Below the pieces are notes generated by a model, which was not told the DNA's origin, made no database searches, and was given only the letters and a program-made list of their open reading frames with translations. Below, in pieces: positions 29,932 through 38,056 of a stretch of DNA of 64,000 nt. The DNA is from Nitrospirota bacterium (lineage in GTDB: Bacteria; Nitrospirota; Nitrospiria; Nitrospirales; Nitrospiraceae). A program made the position numbers and the translations under genes. The stretch spans positions 806,001 through 870,000 of the forward strand of contig JAUXVD010000008.1 in NCBI GenBank assembly GCA_030684575.1, in the 5' to 3' direction. Within the stretch, counting starts at the first letter, position 1; each line of letters starts with the position of its first letter.

Positions 29932-29957
29932 GGAACGGGAAGAGGAAAGGACGTTAT

Positions 29958-31331
29958 ATGATGGAACAGTATCCTCGGCGACGATTCTGGATGGTAGGCC
30001 CGACGGTGGTGGTGGCGCTGGTGTTGGGCGTGATGCTTGGCAAGGGGTGGGAGCGGACTGGGCATGCCACGGAAACTTACGAAGAACTGAAGACGTTTTC
30101 CGAGGTGTTGACCCAAGTCCAGAAGAGTTATGTCGATGAAACCAAGGTGAAGGATCTTGTTCAGGGAGCGATCCGTGGGATGCTTGCCACCCTCGATCCG
30201 CATTCAGCCTACATGACGCCGGACATGTATAAAGAAATGCAGGTTGAAACAAAGGGTGAGTTCGGGGGCGTGGGTATTCAGATCGGCGTGAAGGAGAATC
30301 GTTTGGCGGTGATCGCGCCCATCGAGGGTACGCCGGCCTTTCGAGCCGGGATCAAGGCCGGTGATTTTATTACTAAGGTGAACGATGACACGACCAAAGA
30401 CCTCACGTTGATGGATGCGGTCCAGAAGATGCGTGGCCCGAAGGGCTCGAAGGTCAATTTGACGATTCAGCGGGATGGGACTCCCGAGCCGCTCCAATTT
30501 ACACTGGTCCGTGACACCATCAAGATCGAGAGTGTGAAGTCGAAGGTGCTGGACAATATCGGCTACGTTCGGCTGACGCAATTCCAGGAGTCGACAGGGC
30601 GTGATTTGAGTAAGGTGCTCAAGCAGTTCAGGGAGCAGAAGCTCCAATCGACCATCCTGGACCTCCGCAACAATCCCGGAGGATTGTTGACGGCGTCCGT
30701 GGAGGTCTCCGAGCAGTTCCTCCCTGCCGGCAAGCTCGTGGTTTATACCAAAGGACGCGAGAGCAAGAAGGATGAATGGATTGCCAAGGGGAAGGATCAG
30801 ATGGACGACTCGCCCATGATCATTCTCATCAATGAAGGATCGGCGAGTGCGTCCGAGATCGTGGCCGGCGCATTGCAAGACTATGGGCGGGCGGTCATTG
30901 TCGGAACGACCTCGTTCGGCAAGGGATCGGTGCAAACGATTCTCCCGCTTGGGGATGGGTCCGGCCTCCGCCTCACGACGGCGAAGTACTACACGCCAAA
31001 AGGGCGCTCGATCCAATCGACCGGCATCACGCCTGACATTGTGGTGAAGGCTCAGCTTCCGACCACGGTGGCGAAGGCAGGAGAGACAAAACCCGTGGAA
31101 AAAGAAGGGGAGCCGAAGCAGGCCAAGCCTGCGGTTGTGCCGGGGAAAGATCAGCCGGCTCAGAATGGTAAAGGACCAGAAGAGGGCCAGCCGAAGAACG
31201 GTACCGTACCCCAGGCTTCCTCCGTCGATGCATCCGGCGATCCTTCGCTCGAGCAGGACGTCCAACTGCAAAAAGCGGTAGAAATGTTGAAGACCTGGAA
31301 GATCTTTAAGGAGCTTCCTCGCGCGTCGTAA
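29958..31331 (+). CDS. S41-family carboxy-terminal processing protease (CtpA/Prc type)
   Basis: 457 residues. N-terminal hydrophobic anchor (PTVVVALVLGVMLGKG), PDZ domain at ~95-175 (GVGIQIGVKENRLAVIAPIEGTPAFRAGIKAGD), and peptidase core with the Ser in EGSASASEIVAGAL and the Lys in GTTSFGKGSVQT forming the Ser-Lys dyad. A Pro/Lys/Glu-rich low-complexity region (~375-430) precedes a helical end. CtpA-like proteases often control levels of murein hydrolases, which fits the ftsEX-envC neighbours. ATG 29958 follows GAGGAAAGG; 29913 is the alternative. Its 3' end overlaps the convergent HhH gene by 26 bp. Confidence 0.93.
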   Translation: MMEQYPRRRFWMVGPTVVVALVLGVMLGKGWERTGHATETYEELKTFSEVLTQVQKSYVDETKVKDLVQGAIRGMLATLDPHSAYMTPDMYKEMQVETKGEFGGVGIQIGVKENRLAVIAPIEGTPAFRAGIKAGDFITKVNDDTTKDLTLMDAVQKMRGPKGSKVNLTIQRDGTPEPLQFTLVRDTIKIESVKSKVLDNIGYVRLTQFQESTGRDLSKVLKQFREQKLQSTILDLRNNPGGLLTASVEVSEQFLPAGKLVVYTKGRESKKDEWIAKGKDQMDDSPMIILINEGSASASEIVAGALQDYGRAVIVGTTSFGKGSVQTILPLGDGSGLRLTTAKYYTPKGRSIQSTGITPDIVVKAQLPTTVAKAGETKPVEKEGEPKQAKPAVVPGKDQPAQNGKGPEEGQPKNGTVPQASSVDASGDPSLEQDVQLQKAVEMLKTWKIFKELPRAS

Positions 31332-31806
31332 ATGGGGGAGGCTGCTGCGAAGCGGTGATCGCTTCAAGCAGCCGTTCTTCCGATCCTGAGAACCCTGGTA
31401 CGGTGCGCAGCATGTGCGACCGTACCAGCCGTTCGAGGTCGGTCAATGTGGTGATGCAGAGGCGGGTGTGGAGGTAGGCCACCAGAGATTCTGATAGTCC
31501 AGGAAAGTGCGCCCAGGCCTTCACCGACTCGGGGAGCGGCGTTCGCAAGGTTTCATAGGCCTGGATCGTTCCCGTTCTGAGAAATTCCTCAATCTTGTCG
31601 GCCAGGTCTCGGCCGATTCCATCAATGTCTTCCAATGCCTGCCGTGCCGAAACGTCTGCGATGTCTTCTTCCAAGGCTTCGATCGCATCCGCTGCCATTC
31701 GATAGGCTCTGACCCGATAGGGGTTCGCCCGCTGGGTGCTTAAGCGTTCAGCGATCGCCCGAAAAATTCCGGCAACCTGCTGGTTATGTTGTGGCGACGT
31801 GATCAT
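31306..31806 (-). CDS. Helix-hairpin-helix protein resembling the N-terminal domain of PolX-type polymerases
   Basis: 166 residues. The first ~75 (HNQQVAGIFRAIAERLSTQ, NPYRVRAYRMAADAIEAL, IDGIGRDLADKIEEFLRTG) match the 8-kDa HhH region of DNA polymerase beta/PolX; a second HhH-like block follows (FPGLSESLVAYLHTRL) and a third (VPGFSGSEERLLEAI). No polymerase or PHP catalytic domain is present, so this is a stand-alone DNA-binding module. Start ATG complement at 31804-31806. Confidence 0.8.
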   Translation of the reverse strand: MITSPQHNQQVAGIFRAIAERLSTQRANPYRVRAYRMAADAIEALEEDIADVSARQALEDIDGIGRDLADKIEEFLRTGTIQAYETLRTPLPESVKAWAHFPGLSESLVAYLHTRLCITTLTDLERLVRSHMLRTVPGFSGSEERLLEAITASQQPPPFTTREEAP

Positions 31807-31872
31807 GGTTGAGCTGGCGCTATTCTGACGTGATCAGGGATAGGGGGCAAGGGGTGAGGCCCTGCAGCTTTA

Positions 31873-31902
31873 TTGACATTCTGAATTCTGCTCCCCTAGG
31901 AT
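31873..31902 (+). promoter_or_regulatory. Candidate promoter for the thiS-thiG operon
   Basis: Perfect TTGACA (31873-31878), an 18-bp spacer and TAGGAT (31897-31902). The predicted start site falls within 2-3 nt of the thiS ATG, giving a near-leaderless mRNA; alternatively AGGATGAG is simply the ribosome-binding site. No TPP-riboswitch (THI-box) pattern was seen upstream. Confidence 0.4.
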
Positions 31903-31910
31903 GAGCAACG

Positions 31911-32171
31911 ATGACAGAGGCGATTCAGATTCATGTGAACGGCGATCCGCGGGACGTTCGGGCAGGTGCCACCGTGGGGGATCTCTTGCGTGAGCTTGCC
32001 ATCAAGACCGAGCGTGTGGCGGTGGAAGTCAATTTGGAAATTCTCGATCGCAAGGAGTTCGACCAGCGAAGTCTGAAGCAAGGGGATCGAGTGGAGATCT
32101 TGAGTTTCATCGGAGGCGGTGCGCCATTGGATATGTACGGCAGAGGAAGGGGTTTCGTCCATGCAGATTGA
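31911..32171 (+). CDS. thiS: Sulfur carrier protein ThiS with C-terminal extension
   Basis: 86 residues with ubiquitin-like fold phrases [37 protein letters not shown] and [13 protein letters not shown]. ThiS normally ends at the Gly-Gly that is adenylated and thiocarboxylated to supply sulfur for the thiazole of thiamine. Here 16 more residues ([16 protein letters not shown]) follow the glycines, and the frame ends only after running 11 bp into thiG. Either the tail is removed by a protease, or the stop codon after GGG has been lost. The thiG context leaves the identity in no doubt. Confidence 0.88.
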   Translation: MTEAIQIHVNGDPRDVRAGATVGDLLRELAIKTERVAVEVNLEILDRKEFDQRSLKQGDRVEILSFIGGGAPLDMYGRGRGFVHAD

Positions 32172-32934
32172 TCCGTTGACCATTGCCGGTCGTGTGTTTA
32201 CATCTCGGCTATGGGTGGGAACAGGCAAGTATAAGGACTTTGCAGAAACCAAGAAAGCCATCGAAGCGTCGGGAGCTGATGTGGTGACGGTGGCGGTGCG
32301 GCGTGTGAACATCACCGATCGCTCCAAAGAGAACCTGCTCGACTATCTCGATCCGAAGAAGTACATCATTCTTCCCAATACCGCCGGTTGTTACAACGTG
32401 GAGGATGCGCTGCGTTACGCCCGCTTGGGCCGGGCCGCCGGTGTGTCTGACTTGATTAAACTGGAAGTGCTCGGTGACGAGCGGACCCTGTTCCCCGATA
32501 CCGCCGGATTGATCGAAGCGGCAAAGATTCTCGTCAAAGAGGGTTTTATCGTGTTGCCCTATACGAATGACGATCCCATCGTGGCCCAGAAGCTCGTCGA
32601 CGTGGGCTGCCCAGCGGTCATGCCCTTGGCGGCGCCGATTGGGTCGGGGCTCGGTATCCGCAATCCCTATAACCTCAAGATCATCATGGAAATGATCAAA
32701 GTGCCGATCATCGTGGATGCCGGTGTCGGGACCGCGTCCGATGCCGCCTTTGCGATGGAGTTAGGGGCGGATGCGGTACTTATGAACACGGCCATTGCCG
32801 GGGCCAAAGATCCCATTGCGATGGCCGAGGCGATGAAATATGCGGTCTATGCCGGCCGGTTGGCCTATAAGGCCGGGCGCATTCCACGAAAACTGTATGC
32901 CACAGCCAGCAGCCCGATCGAAGGTATGCTTTAA
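32161..32934 (+). CDS. thiG: Thiazole synthase ThiG
   Basis: 257 residues forming a TIM barrel. Family blocks: [39 protein letters not shown], the Schiff-base Lys in LIKLEVLGD, the phosphate-binding glycines [11 protein letters not shown], and [28 protein letters not shown]. It builds the thiazole phosphate from deoxyxylulose 5-phosphate, dehydroglycine and ThiS thiocarboxylate. ATG 32161 has GAGGAAGGGG upstream. The stop TAA abuts a family A repeat. Confidence 0.97.
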   Translation: MQIDPLTIAGRVFTSRLWVGTGKYKDFAETKKAIEASGADVVTVAVRRVNITDRSKENLLDYLDPKKYIILPNTAGCYNVEDALRYARLGRAAGVSDLIKLEVLGDERTLFPDTAGLIEAAKILVKEGFIVLPYTNDDPIVAQKLVDVGCPAVMPLAAPIGSGLGIRNPYNLKIIMEMIKVPIIVDAGVGTASDAAFAMELGADAVLMNTAIAGAKDPIAMAEAMKYAVYAGRLAYKAGRIPRKLYATASSPIEGML

Positions 32935-33103
32935 CAGGATGCTGAAAAATGGAGCGGGGTGGATGGGACGATCCCTTTGCTCGCGCAACGCGCGGCCTAA
33001 GAAGTCCCTCGTTGGACGCGCGCAGTTGGAATCATCTCATCCACCCCTAAGTGAACGGTCGATCGTCGAGGCCTTGCTGGACGACTGTTTTGAGCATCCT
33101 GCT
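32935..33103. repeat. Family A intergenic repeat, copy A3 (interrupted by family B)
   Basis: The left terminal repeat CAGGATGCTGAAAAA starts directly after the thiG stop; the right end GCCTTGCTGGACGACTGTTTTGAGCATCCTGCT mirrors copy A1's right end. The interior is occupied by a family B unit (32956-33047), so this looks like a nested insertion or hybrid. It splits thiG from thiE. Confidence 0.75.
32956..33047. repeat. Family B repeat, copy B1
   Basis: A 47-bp core (32978-33024) beginning TGCTCGCG and ending ACGCGCGCA with TAAGAA at its middle, flanked by complementary arms GGGGTGGATGRGA and its reverse complement. The core is ~36/47 identical to the core of B2 while the arms are unrelated in sequence to those of B2. 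Confidence 0.65.
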
Positions 33104-33151
33104 CAGCATTCAGTACGCAGCCCTCAGCATGGTTGATTCACTGCGTTGTCG

Positions 33152-33784
33152 ATGTTGAAACTCTCTAGCCGTCTTCTTGTCGTCACGGATCGCCATCAGA
33201 CTCAGGGACGGCCTCTCGTTCCGCTGTTAGAGCGCGTGCTCACGGTCGGCGCCCCTGCTATTCAACTTCGTGAGCGCGACCTTTCTGCCCGGGACCTCTT
33301 GGCGCTTGCGCGTGAGGTGCAGACGCTCACGGCTGCGCACAGATCCCAACTCCTCATCAACGACCGGATCGACATCGCATTGGCGCTGGAAGGCGCCGGC
33401 GTGCACCTGCGCAGCAATAGTCTGCCGGTTTCCGTTGCCAGGCAGTTGCTGGGGGCAGAGCGCCTTCTGGGTCTGTCTGTCCATGGGGTCGAGGAGGCGG
33501 TGCAGGCAGAGTCGCAGGGCGCAGACTACGTCATCTTTGGCCCGATCTACGAGACGCCATCGAAGCAGGCATTCGGTCCTCCGCTCGGACTGCATAGCCT
33601 CGAGAAGGTTTGTCGATTGGTCCGCATCCCGATTATCGGAATTGGCGGCGTCACGGTGGCGCGCGTAGGTGAGATGCGGCAGGCCGGCGCATTCGGCGTG
33701 GCGGTGATCACGGCCATTCTTGGCGCAGACGACGTGGAGGCGGCAACAGGGAAGCTACTCGATGCCGTCACGCACGCTACGTGA
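33152..33784 (+). CDS. thiE: Thiamine-phosphate synthase ThiE
   Basis: 210 residues, TIM barrel. Conserved blocks are IQLRERDL, LLINDRIDIALALEGAGVHL, GADYVIFGPIYETPSK and IIGIGGV. It joins the thiazole and pyrimidine moieties to thiamine phosphate. ATG 33152 was chosen; a TTG two codons earlier is in frame. With thiS and thiG just upstream and thiL at 45-46 kb, most of the late thiamine pathway lies in this window. Confidence 0.95.
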   Translation: MLKLSSRLLVVTDRHQTQGRPLVPLLERVLTVGAPAIQLRERDLSARDLLALAREVQTLTAAHRSQLLINDRIDIALALEGAGVHLRSNSLPVSVARQLLGAERLLGLSVHGVEEAVQAESQGADYVIFGPIYETPSKQAFGPPLGLHSLEKVCRLVRIPIIGIGGVTVARVGEMRQAGAFGVAVITAILGADDVEAATGKLLDAVTHAT

Positions 33785-33829
33785 CGTTATTCAGACAGGG
33801 TTTTCGCGCTGTCGCATACTGCGGTCCGG

Positions 33830-33858
33830 TTGACCACCTCAGGAACGGATGATAGAAT
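33830..33858 (+). promoter_or_regulatory. Predicted promoter for the proteasome operon
   Basis: TTGACC (33830-33835), an optimal 17-bp spacer and TAGAAT (33853-33858). Transcription would start near 33866, giving a ~50-nt leader to ATG 33917 or ~145 nt to ATG 34010. This is one of the best sigma70-type matches in the window. Confidence 0.55.
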
Positions 33859-33916
33859 CCGCCAGGATTAGGACTTCTCGACGCAGCAAGGGTTTTCGCG
33901 TTCTTCGAGTAACGCC

Positions 33917-35686
33917 ATGGCTGGCAAGAAAGACAGTCCGAGTCGATTCCGGTCTCTCCGAGATTCCGTCACGCAGATCACCAAGCGGCTGACAGAAGGA
34001 GAAACGGACATGGCCTCACGCAGCGACGAACAGACCCGCGAAGTGGAAAAGCTTCGCGTGCAGATCCAGTCGATGGAAGAAGAAATCCGTCGGCTCTACC
34101 AGTCCCGCTACCAGCTCGACCAAGCCACCAAACAGAACGAGAAACTCGTCACCACGCTTCAGGAAGCGAAGGTGCAGATCGAAGCCTTGCGCACCGAGGT
34201 TGAGAAATTGACCGCGCCGCCCTCGGCCTACGCCATCTTTTCCAGTCTCAATGATGACGGAACCAGCAATGTCTTTGTCTCCGGACGGAAGATGAAAGTC
34301 AGCTTGCATCCGTCCATCAAGGGTGCAGCTTTGCGCAAAGGGCAGGAAGTGGTCCTGAACGAAGCGTTGAACGTAATTGAAGTGAAGGGCTTCGATATGC
34401 AGGGCGAAGTCGTGCGACTCAAGGATGTGCTGGAAGGCAATCGCGCCTTGGTGACGTTGCATTTCGACGAAGAGAAAGTGGCCGAACTTGGCGATCCGCT
34501 GATCGCTGAACGGCTGAGTGTCGGCGACCATCTCCTCTACGATCCCCGCTCCGGCTATGTGATCGAAAAGCTGCCGAGATCCGAGGTGGAGGAAATGGTA
34601 TTGGAGGAAGTGCCGGATGTCGACTATGAGCACATCGGCGGGTTGCAGCATGAGTTGGAGCAAGTCCGTGATGCGGTGGAGTTGCCGTTTCTTCATACGG
34701 CCCTGTTTTTAGAGTACAAGTTGAGCGCGCCCAAAGGGGTATTGCTCTATGGTCCGCCAGGATGCGGGAAAACCTTGATCGCGAAAGCGGTCGCCAATTC
34801 GATTGCGAAGAAGCTCGGGCACCTCACCGGCAAAGAAGTGCGGAGTTACTTCCTGCACGTGAAGGGCCCGGAGCTGCTCAATAAATATGTCGGTGAGTCC
34901 GAGCGTCAAGTCCGCGAAGTCTTCAAGAAAGCGAAAGAGCGGGCCGCGGACGGGAATCCCGTCATCGTATTCTTTGACGAAATGGATGCGCTGTTCAGAA
35001 CGCGAGGCACCGGGATTTCCTCCGATATCGAGTCGACGATCGTTCCGCAGTTTCTCTCGGAGATCGACGGCATGGAGCGGCTCCGCAATGTGATCGTCAT
35101 CGGCGCCAGCAATCGCCAGGACCTCATCGATCCGGCTGTCCTCCGAGCAGGCCGGTTGGATGTGAAGGTCAAAGTAGGGCGTCCCGATGCCGTGGCCGCG
35201 AAGGATATTTTCTCGAAATATTTGAGCGTCGACCTGCCGTTTGCCGAGGAAGATTTGAAGCGCCATGGCGGAGATGCCAAGGCCTTGGTCGAGCAGATGG
35301 CCGATCTCACGGTCGGGGCCATGTATGCCTCCTCGGAAGAAAATAAGTTCATCGAAGTCACCTACGCGAACGGTGAAAAAGAAGTGCTCTACTTCAAGGA
35401 TTTTGCGAGCGGGGCGCTGATCGAAGGGATCGTGTCCCGCGCGAAGAAGTTCGCCGTCAAGCGGACGATTGCGAAGGAAGGCCGGGGCCTTCGATCCGAT
35501 GATTTAATCCGCGCCATTCGAGAGGAGTTCAAGGAACACGAAGACCTGCCCAATACGACCAATCCTGACGATTGGGCCAAGATCTCCGGGAAGAAAGGCG
35601 AAAAGATCGTACATCTTCGGACGATCAGCGGAAGCCCTGACGAGTCGCGTCAGATCGAAACGGTCACAACCGGACATTATCTCTAA
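33917..35686 (+). CDS. mpa: Proteasome-associated AAA ATPase (Mpa/ARC)
   Basis: 589 residues. An N-terminal coiled coil (~40-95, EVEKLRVQIQSMEEEIRRLY) receives the pupylated tag in actinobacterial Mpa/ARC; tandem OB folds follow (~100-240), then the AAA domain with Walker A GPPGCGKT (~279-286), Walker B VIVFFDEMDALF (~350) and RAGRLDVKV. The C-terminus ends TGHYL, equivalent to the GQYL tail that docks the mycobacterial ring on the 20S core. It unfolds tagged substrates for PrcAB. ATG 34010 (MASRSDEQ), with AAGGAG 8 bp upstream, is a serious alternative start; the extra 31 residues lack similarity known to me. It heads the dop-prcB-prcA-pafA cluster. Confidence 0.95.
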   Translation: MAGKKDSPSRFRSLRDSVTQITKRLTEGETDMASRSDEQTREVEKLRVQIQSMEEEIRRLYQSRYQLDQATKQNEKLVTTLQEAKVQIEALRTEVEKLTAPPSAYAIFSSLNDDGTSNVFVSGRKMKVSLHPSIKGAALRKGQEVVLNEALNVIEVKGFDMQGEVVRLKDVLEGNRALVTLHFDEEKVAELGDPLIAERLSVGDHLLYDPRSGYVIEKLPRSEVEEMVLEEVPDVDYEHIGGLQHELEQVRDAVELPFLHTALFLEYKLSAPKGVLLYGPPGCGKTLIAKAVANSIAKKLGHLTGKEVRSYFLHVKGPELLNKYVGESERQVREVFKKAKERAADGNPVIVFFDEMDALFRTRGTGISSDIESTIVPQFLSEIDGMERLRNVIVIGASNRQDLIDPAVLRAGRLDVKVKVGRPDAVAAKDIFSKYLSVDLPFAEEDLKRHGGDAKALVEQMADLTVGAMYASSEENKFIEVTYANGEKEVLYFKDFASGALIEGIVSRAKKFAVKRTIAKEGRGLRSDDLIRAIREEFKEHEDLPNTTNPDDWAKISGKKGEKIVHLRTISGSPDESRQIETVTTGHYL

Positions 35687-35698
35687 GACGTCACACCT

Positions 35699-37198
35699 AT
35701 GCAGGAATGTAATTCGCTGACGACTCCCCGCGTATTGGGCACAGAGACAGAATTCGGCATTGCATCGCGCGATCCAGGCGCCGCAGACCCCGTGTCCAAC
35801 TCCATTGCGGTCATCGGGCATTATCCTGGGCTGCCGGCTCCGTTAGCAGTCTGGGATTATGAAAATGAAAACCCGCTGCTCGACGCGCGTGGATTCGAGG
35901 TCGAAGGGGAACCGGAGCGGCCCAATCCTGAGTACAATCGTCAGCTGAACAAGGTGCTGGCGAATGGGGGTCGGCTCTACGTCGACGGCGCCCATCCGGA
36001 ATATTCCACACCCGAATGCACCAATCCGCGAGAGATCGTGGCCTTCGAGCGAGCCGGTGCGCATATCCTGGCTCAGTGCCTGGAACAGATGGCGCGCGCG
36101 ACCGGGCGGGATCATTGTGTGCTGTACAAGAACAATTCGGACGGCAAGGGCAACAGCTACGGCTATCACGAAAGTTATCTCATGTCGCGCGCGGTGCCGT
36201 TCGAGCGCATCGTGAAGGTCCTGGCGCCGTTCTTTGTGACGAGGCCTATCTTCGCAGGGGCGGGAAAAGTCGGCGCAGAGAATGAGACCAGCCGGGCGGA
36301 TTATCAAATCTCGCAGCGTGCGGATTTCTTCGAGTGCCTCGTCGATCTCAATACGATGGTCCGGCGCCCCATCGTGAATTCACGCGATGAGCCGCATGCG
36401 GAGCATGCCAAGTACCGGCGGCTGCACGTGATCGTCGGAGATGCCAACATGGCGGAACTGTCGACCTATCTCAAGGTCGGTACGTTGTCCATCGTCTTGG
36501 ACCTGCTCGACGCCGGCGCGGATGTGCCCCTGATCGAGTTGGAGGATCCGGTTCAAGGCATCAAGCAGGTGTCGCGCGATGTGACGATGAAGGAGCCGCT
36601 CAGACTCACGGGGGGTCGCTCGACAACGGCGGTGGCGGTTCAACGCGCCTATTTGAAGGCCGCCATGGGATACTATGCCTGTCACGATCTCTCACAGGTC
36701 ACGAAAGATATTCTCGTTCGCTGGGAAGACGTCTTGGATAAGCTCGAACAGGATCCCCGGTTGTTGGTGCGCGAGTTAGACTGGGTGGCGAAGCGCCAGA
36801 TGATGGAATCCTATATGGAGCGCAAGGGCTGTGGGTGGGACGACGCTCGCATTCGGCTCATGGATCTGCAGTATCATGACGTACGTCCCGATAAGGGTCT
36901 CTACTTTACGCTTGAGCGCAGTCATCTAATCGAGCGCATCGTGCAGGAAGCCGAGATTGCGCGAGCGGAGTTCACCCCGCCTCCGGGAACACGCGCCTAT
37001 TTCCGTGGACGCTGTGTCAGCAAGTTTACGAAGTCGGTCTATGGAGCCAGCTGGACGTCGGTGCTGTTCGATGTGGGCAACAAGCAGGTCAAACGGGTGC
37101 CGCTGATGGACCCGCTTCGAGGGACGGAGTCGTTGACGAGTGACCTCCTCGATCAGGTTGATACCGTCGACGCCTTGTTGGCGAAACTGAAGACGTGA
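35699..37198 (+). CDS. dop: Deamidase/depupylase Dop
   Basis: 499 residues of the Pup-ligase/glutamine-synthetase-like fold. The N-terminal GTETEFGIAS motif provides Mg-ATP ligands, and the catalytic Asp is in GGRLYVDGAHPEYSTPEC (about Asp96). The insertion between GTETEFG and WDYENENPLLDARGF corresponds to the Dop-specific loop, absent from PafA, which is the main reason for calling this Dop. Dop removes the modifier from substrates and deamidates a C-terminal Gln of Pup. It starts 12 bp after mpa. prcB follows 28 bp later, so no pup-like gene fits between them. Confidence 0.93.
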   Translation: MQECNSLTTPRVLGTETEFGIASRDPGAADPVSNSIAVIGHYPGLPAPLAVWDYENENPLLDARGFEVEGEPERPNPEYNRQLNKVLANGGRLYVDGAHPEYSTPECTNPREIVAFERAGAHILAQCLEQMARATGRDHCVLYKNNSDGKGNSYGYHESYLMSRAVPFERIVKVLAPFFVTRPIFAGAGKVGAENETSRADYQISQRADFFECLVDLNTMVRRPIVNSRDEPHAEHAKYRRLHVIVGDANMAELSTYLKVGTLSIVLDLLDAGADVPLIELEDPVQGIKQVSRDVTMKEPLRLTGGRSTTAVAVQRAYLKAAMGYYACHDLSQVTKDILVRWEDVLDKLEQDPRLLVRELDWVAKRQMMESYMERKGCGWDDARIRLMDLQYHDVRPDKGLYFTLERSHLIERIVQEAEIARAEFTPPPGTRAYFRGRCVSKFTKSVYGASWTSVLFDVGNKQVKRVPLMDPLRGTESLTSDLLDQVDTVDALLAKLKT

Positions 37199-37226
37199 TG
37201 AAGAAGGATCCCCTGCGATTCACATT

Positions 37227-38054
37227 ATGAAATTGCCATTTCTTCCTAACCACGACGACCCGAGTTTCTTCGACTTTTTAACCCAGCAGCATCCCGCGTT
37301 GACGCCGGCCGGCCGCAGCGGTTTTCTGTCCCCTCAGGCCGGGACGGAACCGATGCGAGGGGCCGGCTCGATGGCGGTTCCTCATGCCACCACGGTGCTG
37401 GCGATCAAGTATCAACAGGGCGTCGTGATTGCGGGAGACCGCCGAGCGACGGAAGGGTTTCAAATTGCCGAGCGCCGGATCGAGAAAGTCTTCAAGATCG
37501 ACGACTATTCCGCGATGGCGATTGCCGGTGCGGCCGGTCCCTGCATTGAAATGGCCAAGCTGTTCCAGGTTGAGCTGGAACATTACGAAAAAATCGAAGG
37601 GGTGCAACTGTCCTGCGAGGGAAAGGCCAACAAGCTCGGACAGATGGTCAAGGCCAACCTGCCGATGGTCTTTCAAGGGCTGGTCGTCATGCCGCTCTAT
37701 GTCGGCTTCGACTTGAAGCGAGTGGAAGGCCGCATCTTCAAGTACGACCTCGCAGGCGGCCGCTACGAAGAGTCGGATTACCATGCCATCGGATCAGGCG
37801 GGAAAGATGCGCGCAATACAATGCGGGAACATTTCCTCAAAGGATTGGCAGAGCTGGACGCGCTGAAGTTAGCCCTGCTGGCGCTGTACAATGCGGCCGA
37901 CGATGACGTCGGCACCGGGGGGCCAGACCTCGTGCGAGGCATATACCCCACCGCAAAAATTGTAAATGAGCGTGGGATCACCGATGTGTCAGAGCAGCAG
38001 ATTAGCAGCATCTATGGCGGGTTGATCGCGACCCGCCGGTCCAAGGAGAACTAA
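37227..38054 (+). CDS. prcB: 20S proteasome beta subunit PrcB (with propeptide)
   Basis: 275 residues. Residues 1-54 are a propeptide with SFFDFLTQQHPALTP, matching the propeptide of mycobacterial PrcB. The mature N-terminal nucleophile is Thr55 in PHATTVLAIKY; relative to it Asp17, Arg19 and Lys33 (RIEK) are in place. Cleavage would occur after Ala rather than the usual Gly. Later segments (GSGGKDARNTMREHF, YNAADDDVGTGGPDL) match the family. Seven copies form each inner ring of the 20S core. It stops 2 bp before prcA. Confidence 0.96.
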   Translation: MKLPFLPNHDDPSFFDFLTQQHPALTPAGRSGFLSPQAGTEPMRGAGSMAVPHATTVLAIKYQQGVVIAGDRRATEGFQIAERRIEKVFKIDDYSAMAIAGAAGPCIEMAKLFQVELEHYEKIEGVQLSCEGKANKLGQMVKANLPMVFQGLVVMPLYVGFDLKRVEGRIFKYDLAGGRYEESDYHAIGSGGKDARNTMREHFLKGLAELDALKLALLALYNAADDDVGTGGPDLVRGIYPTAKIVNERGITDVSEQQISSIYGGLIATRRSKEN

Positions 38055-38056
38055 GC

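Noticed and set aside
30204-31367. 387-codon minus-strand open frame
   Set aside because: Antisense shadow of the ctp protease; the catalytic motifs are on the plus strand.
31807-31910. TPP riboswitch before thiS
   Set aside because: The conserved CTGAGA and the downstream THI-box pattern were looked for and not found.
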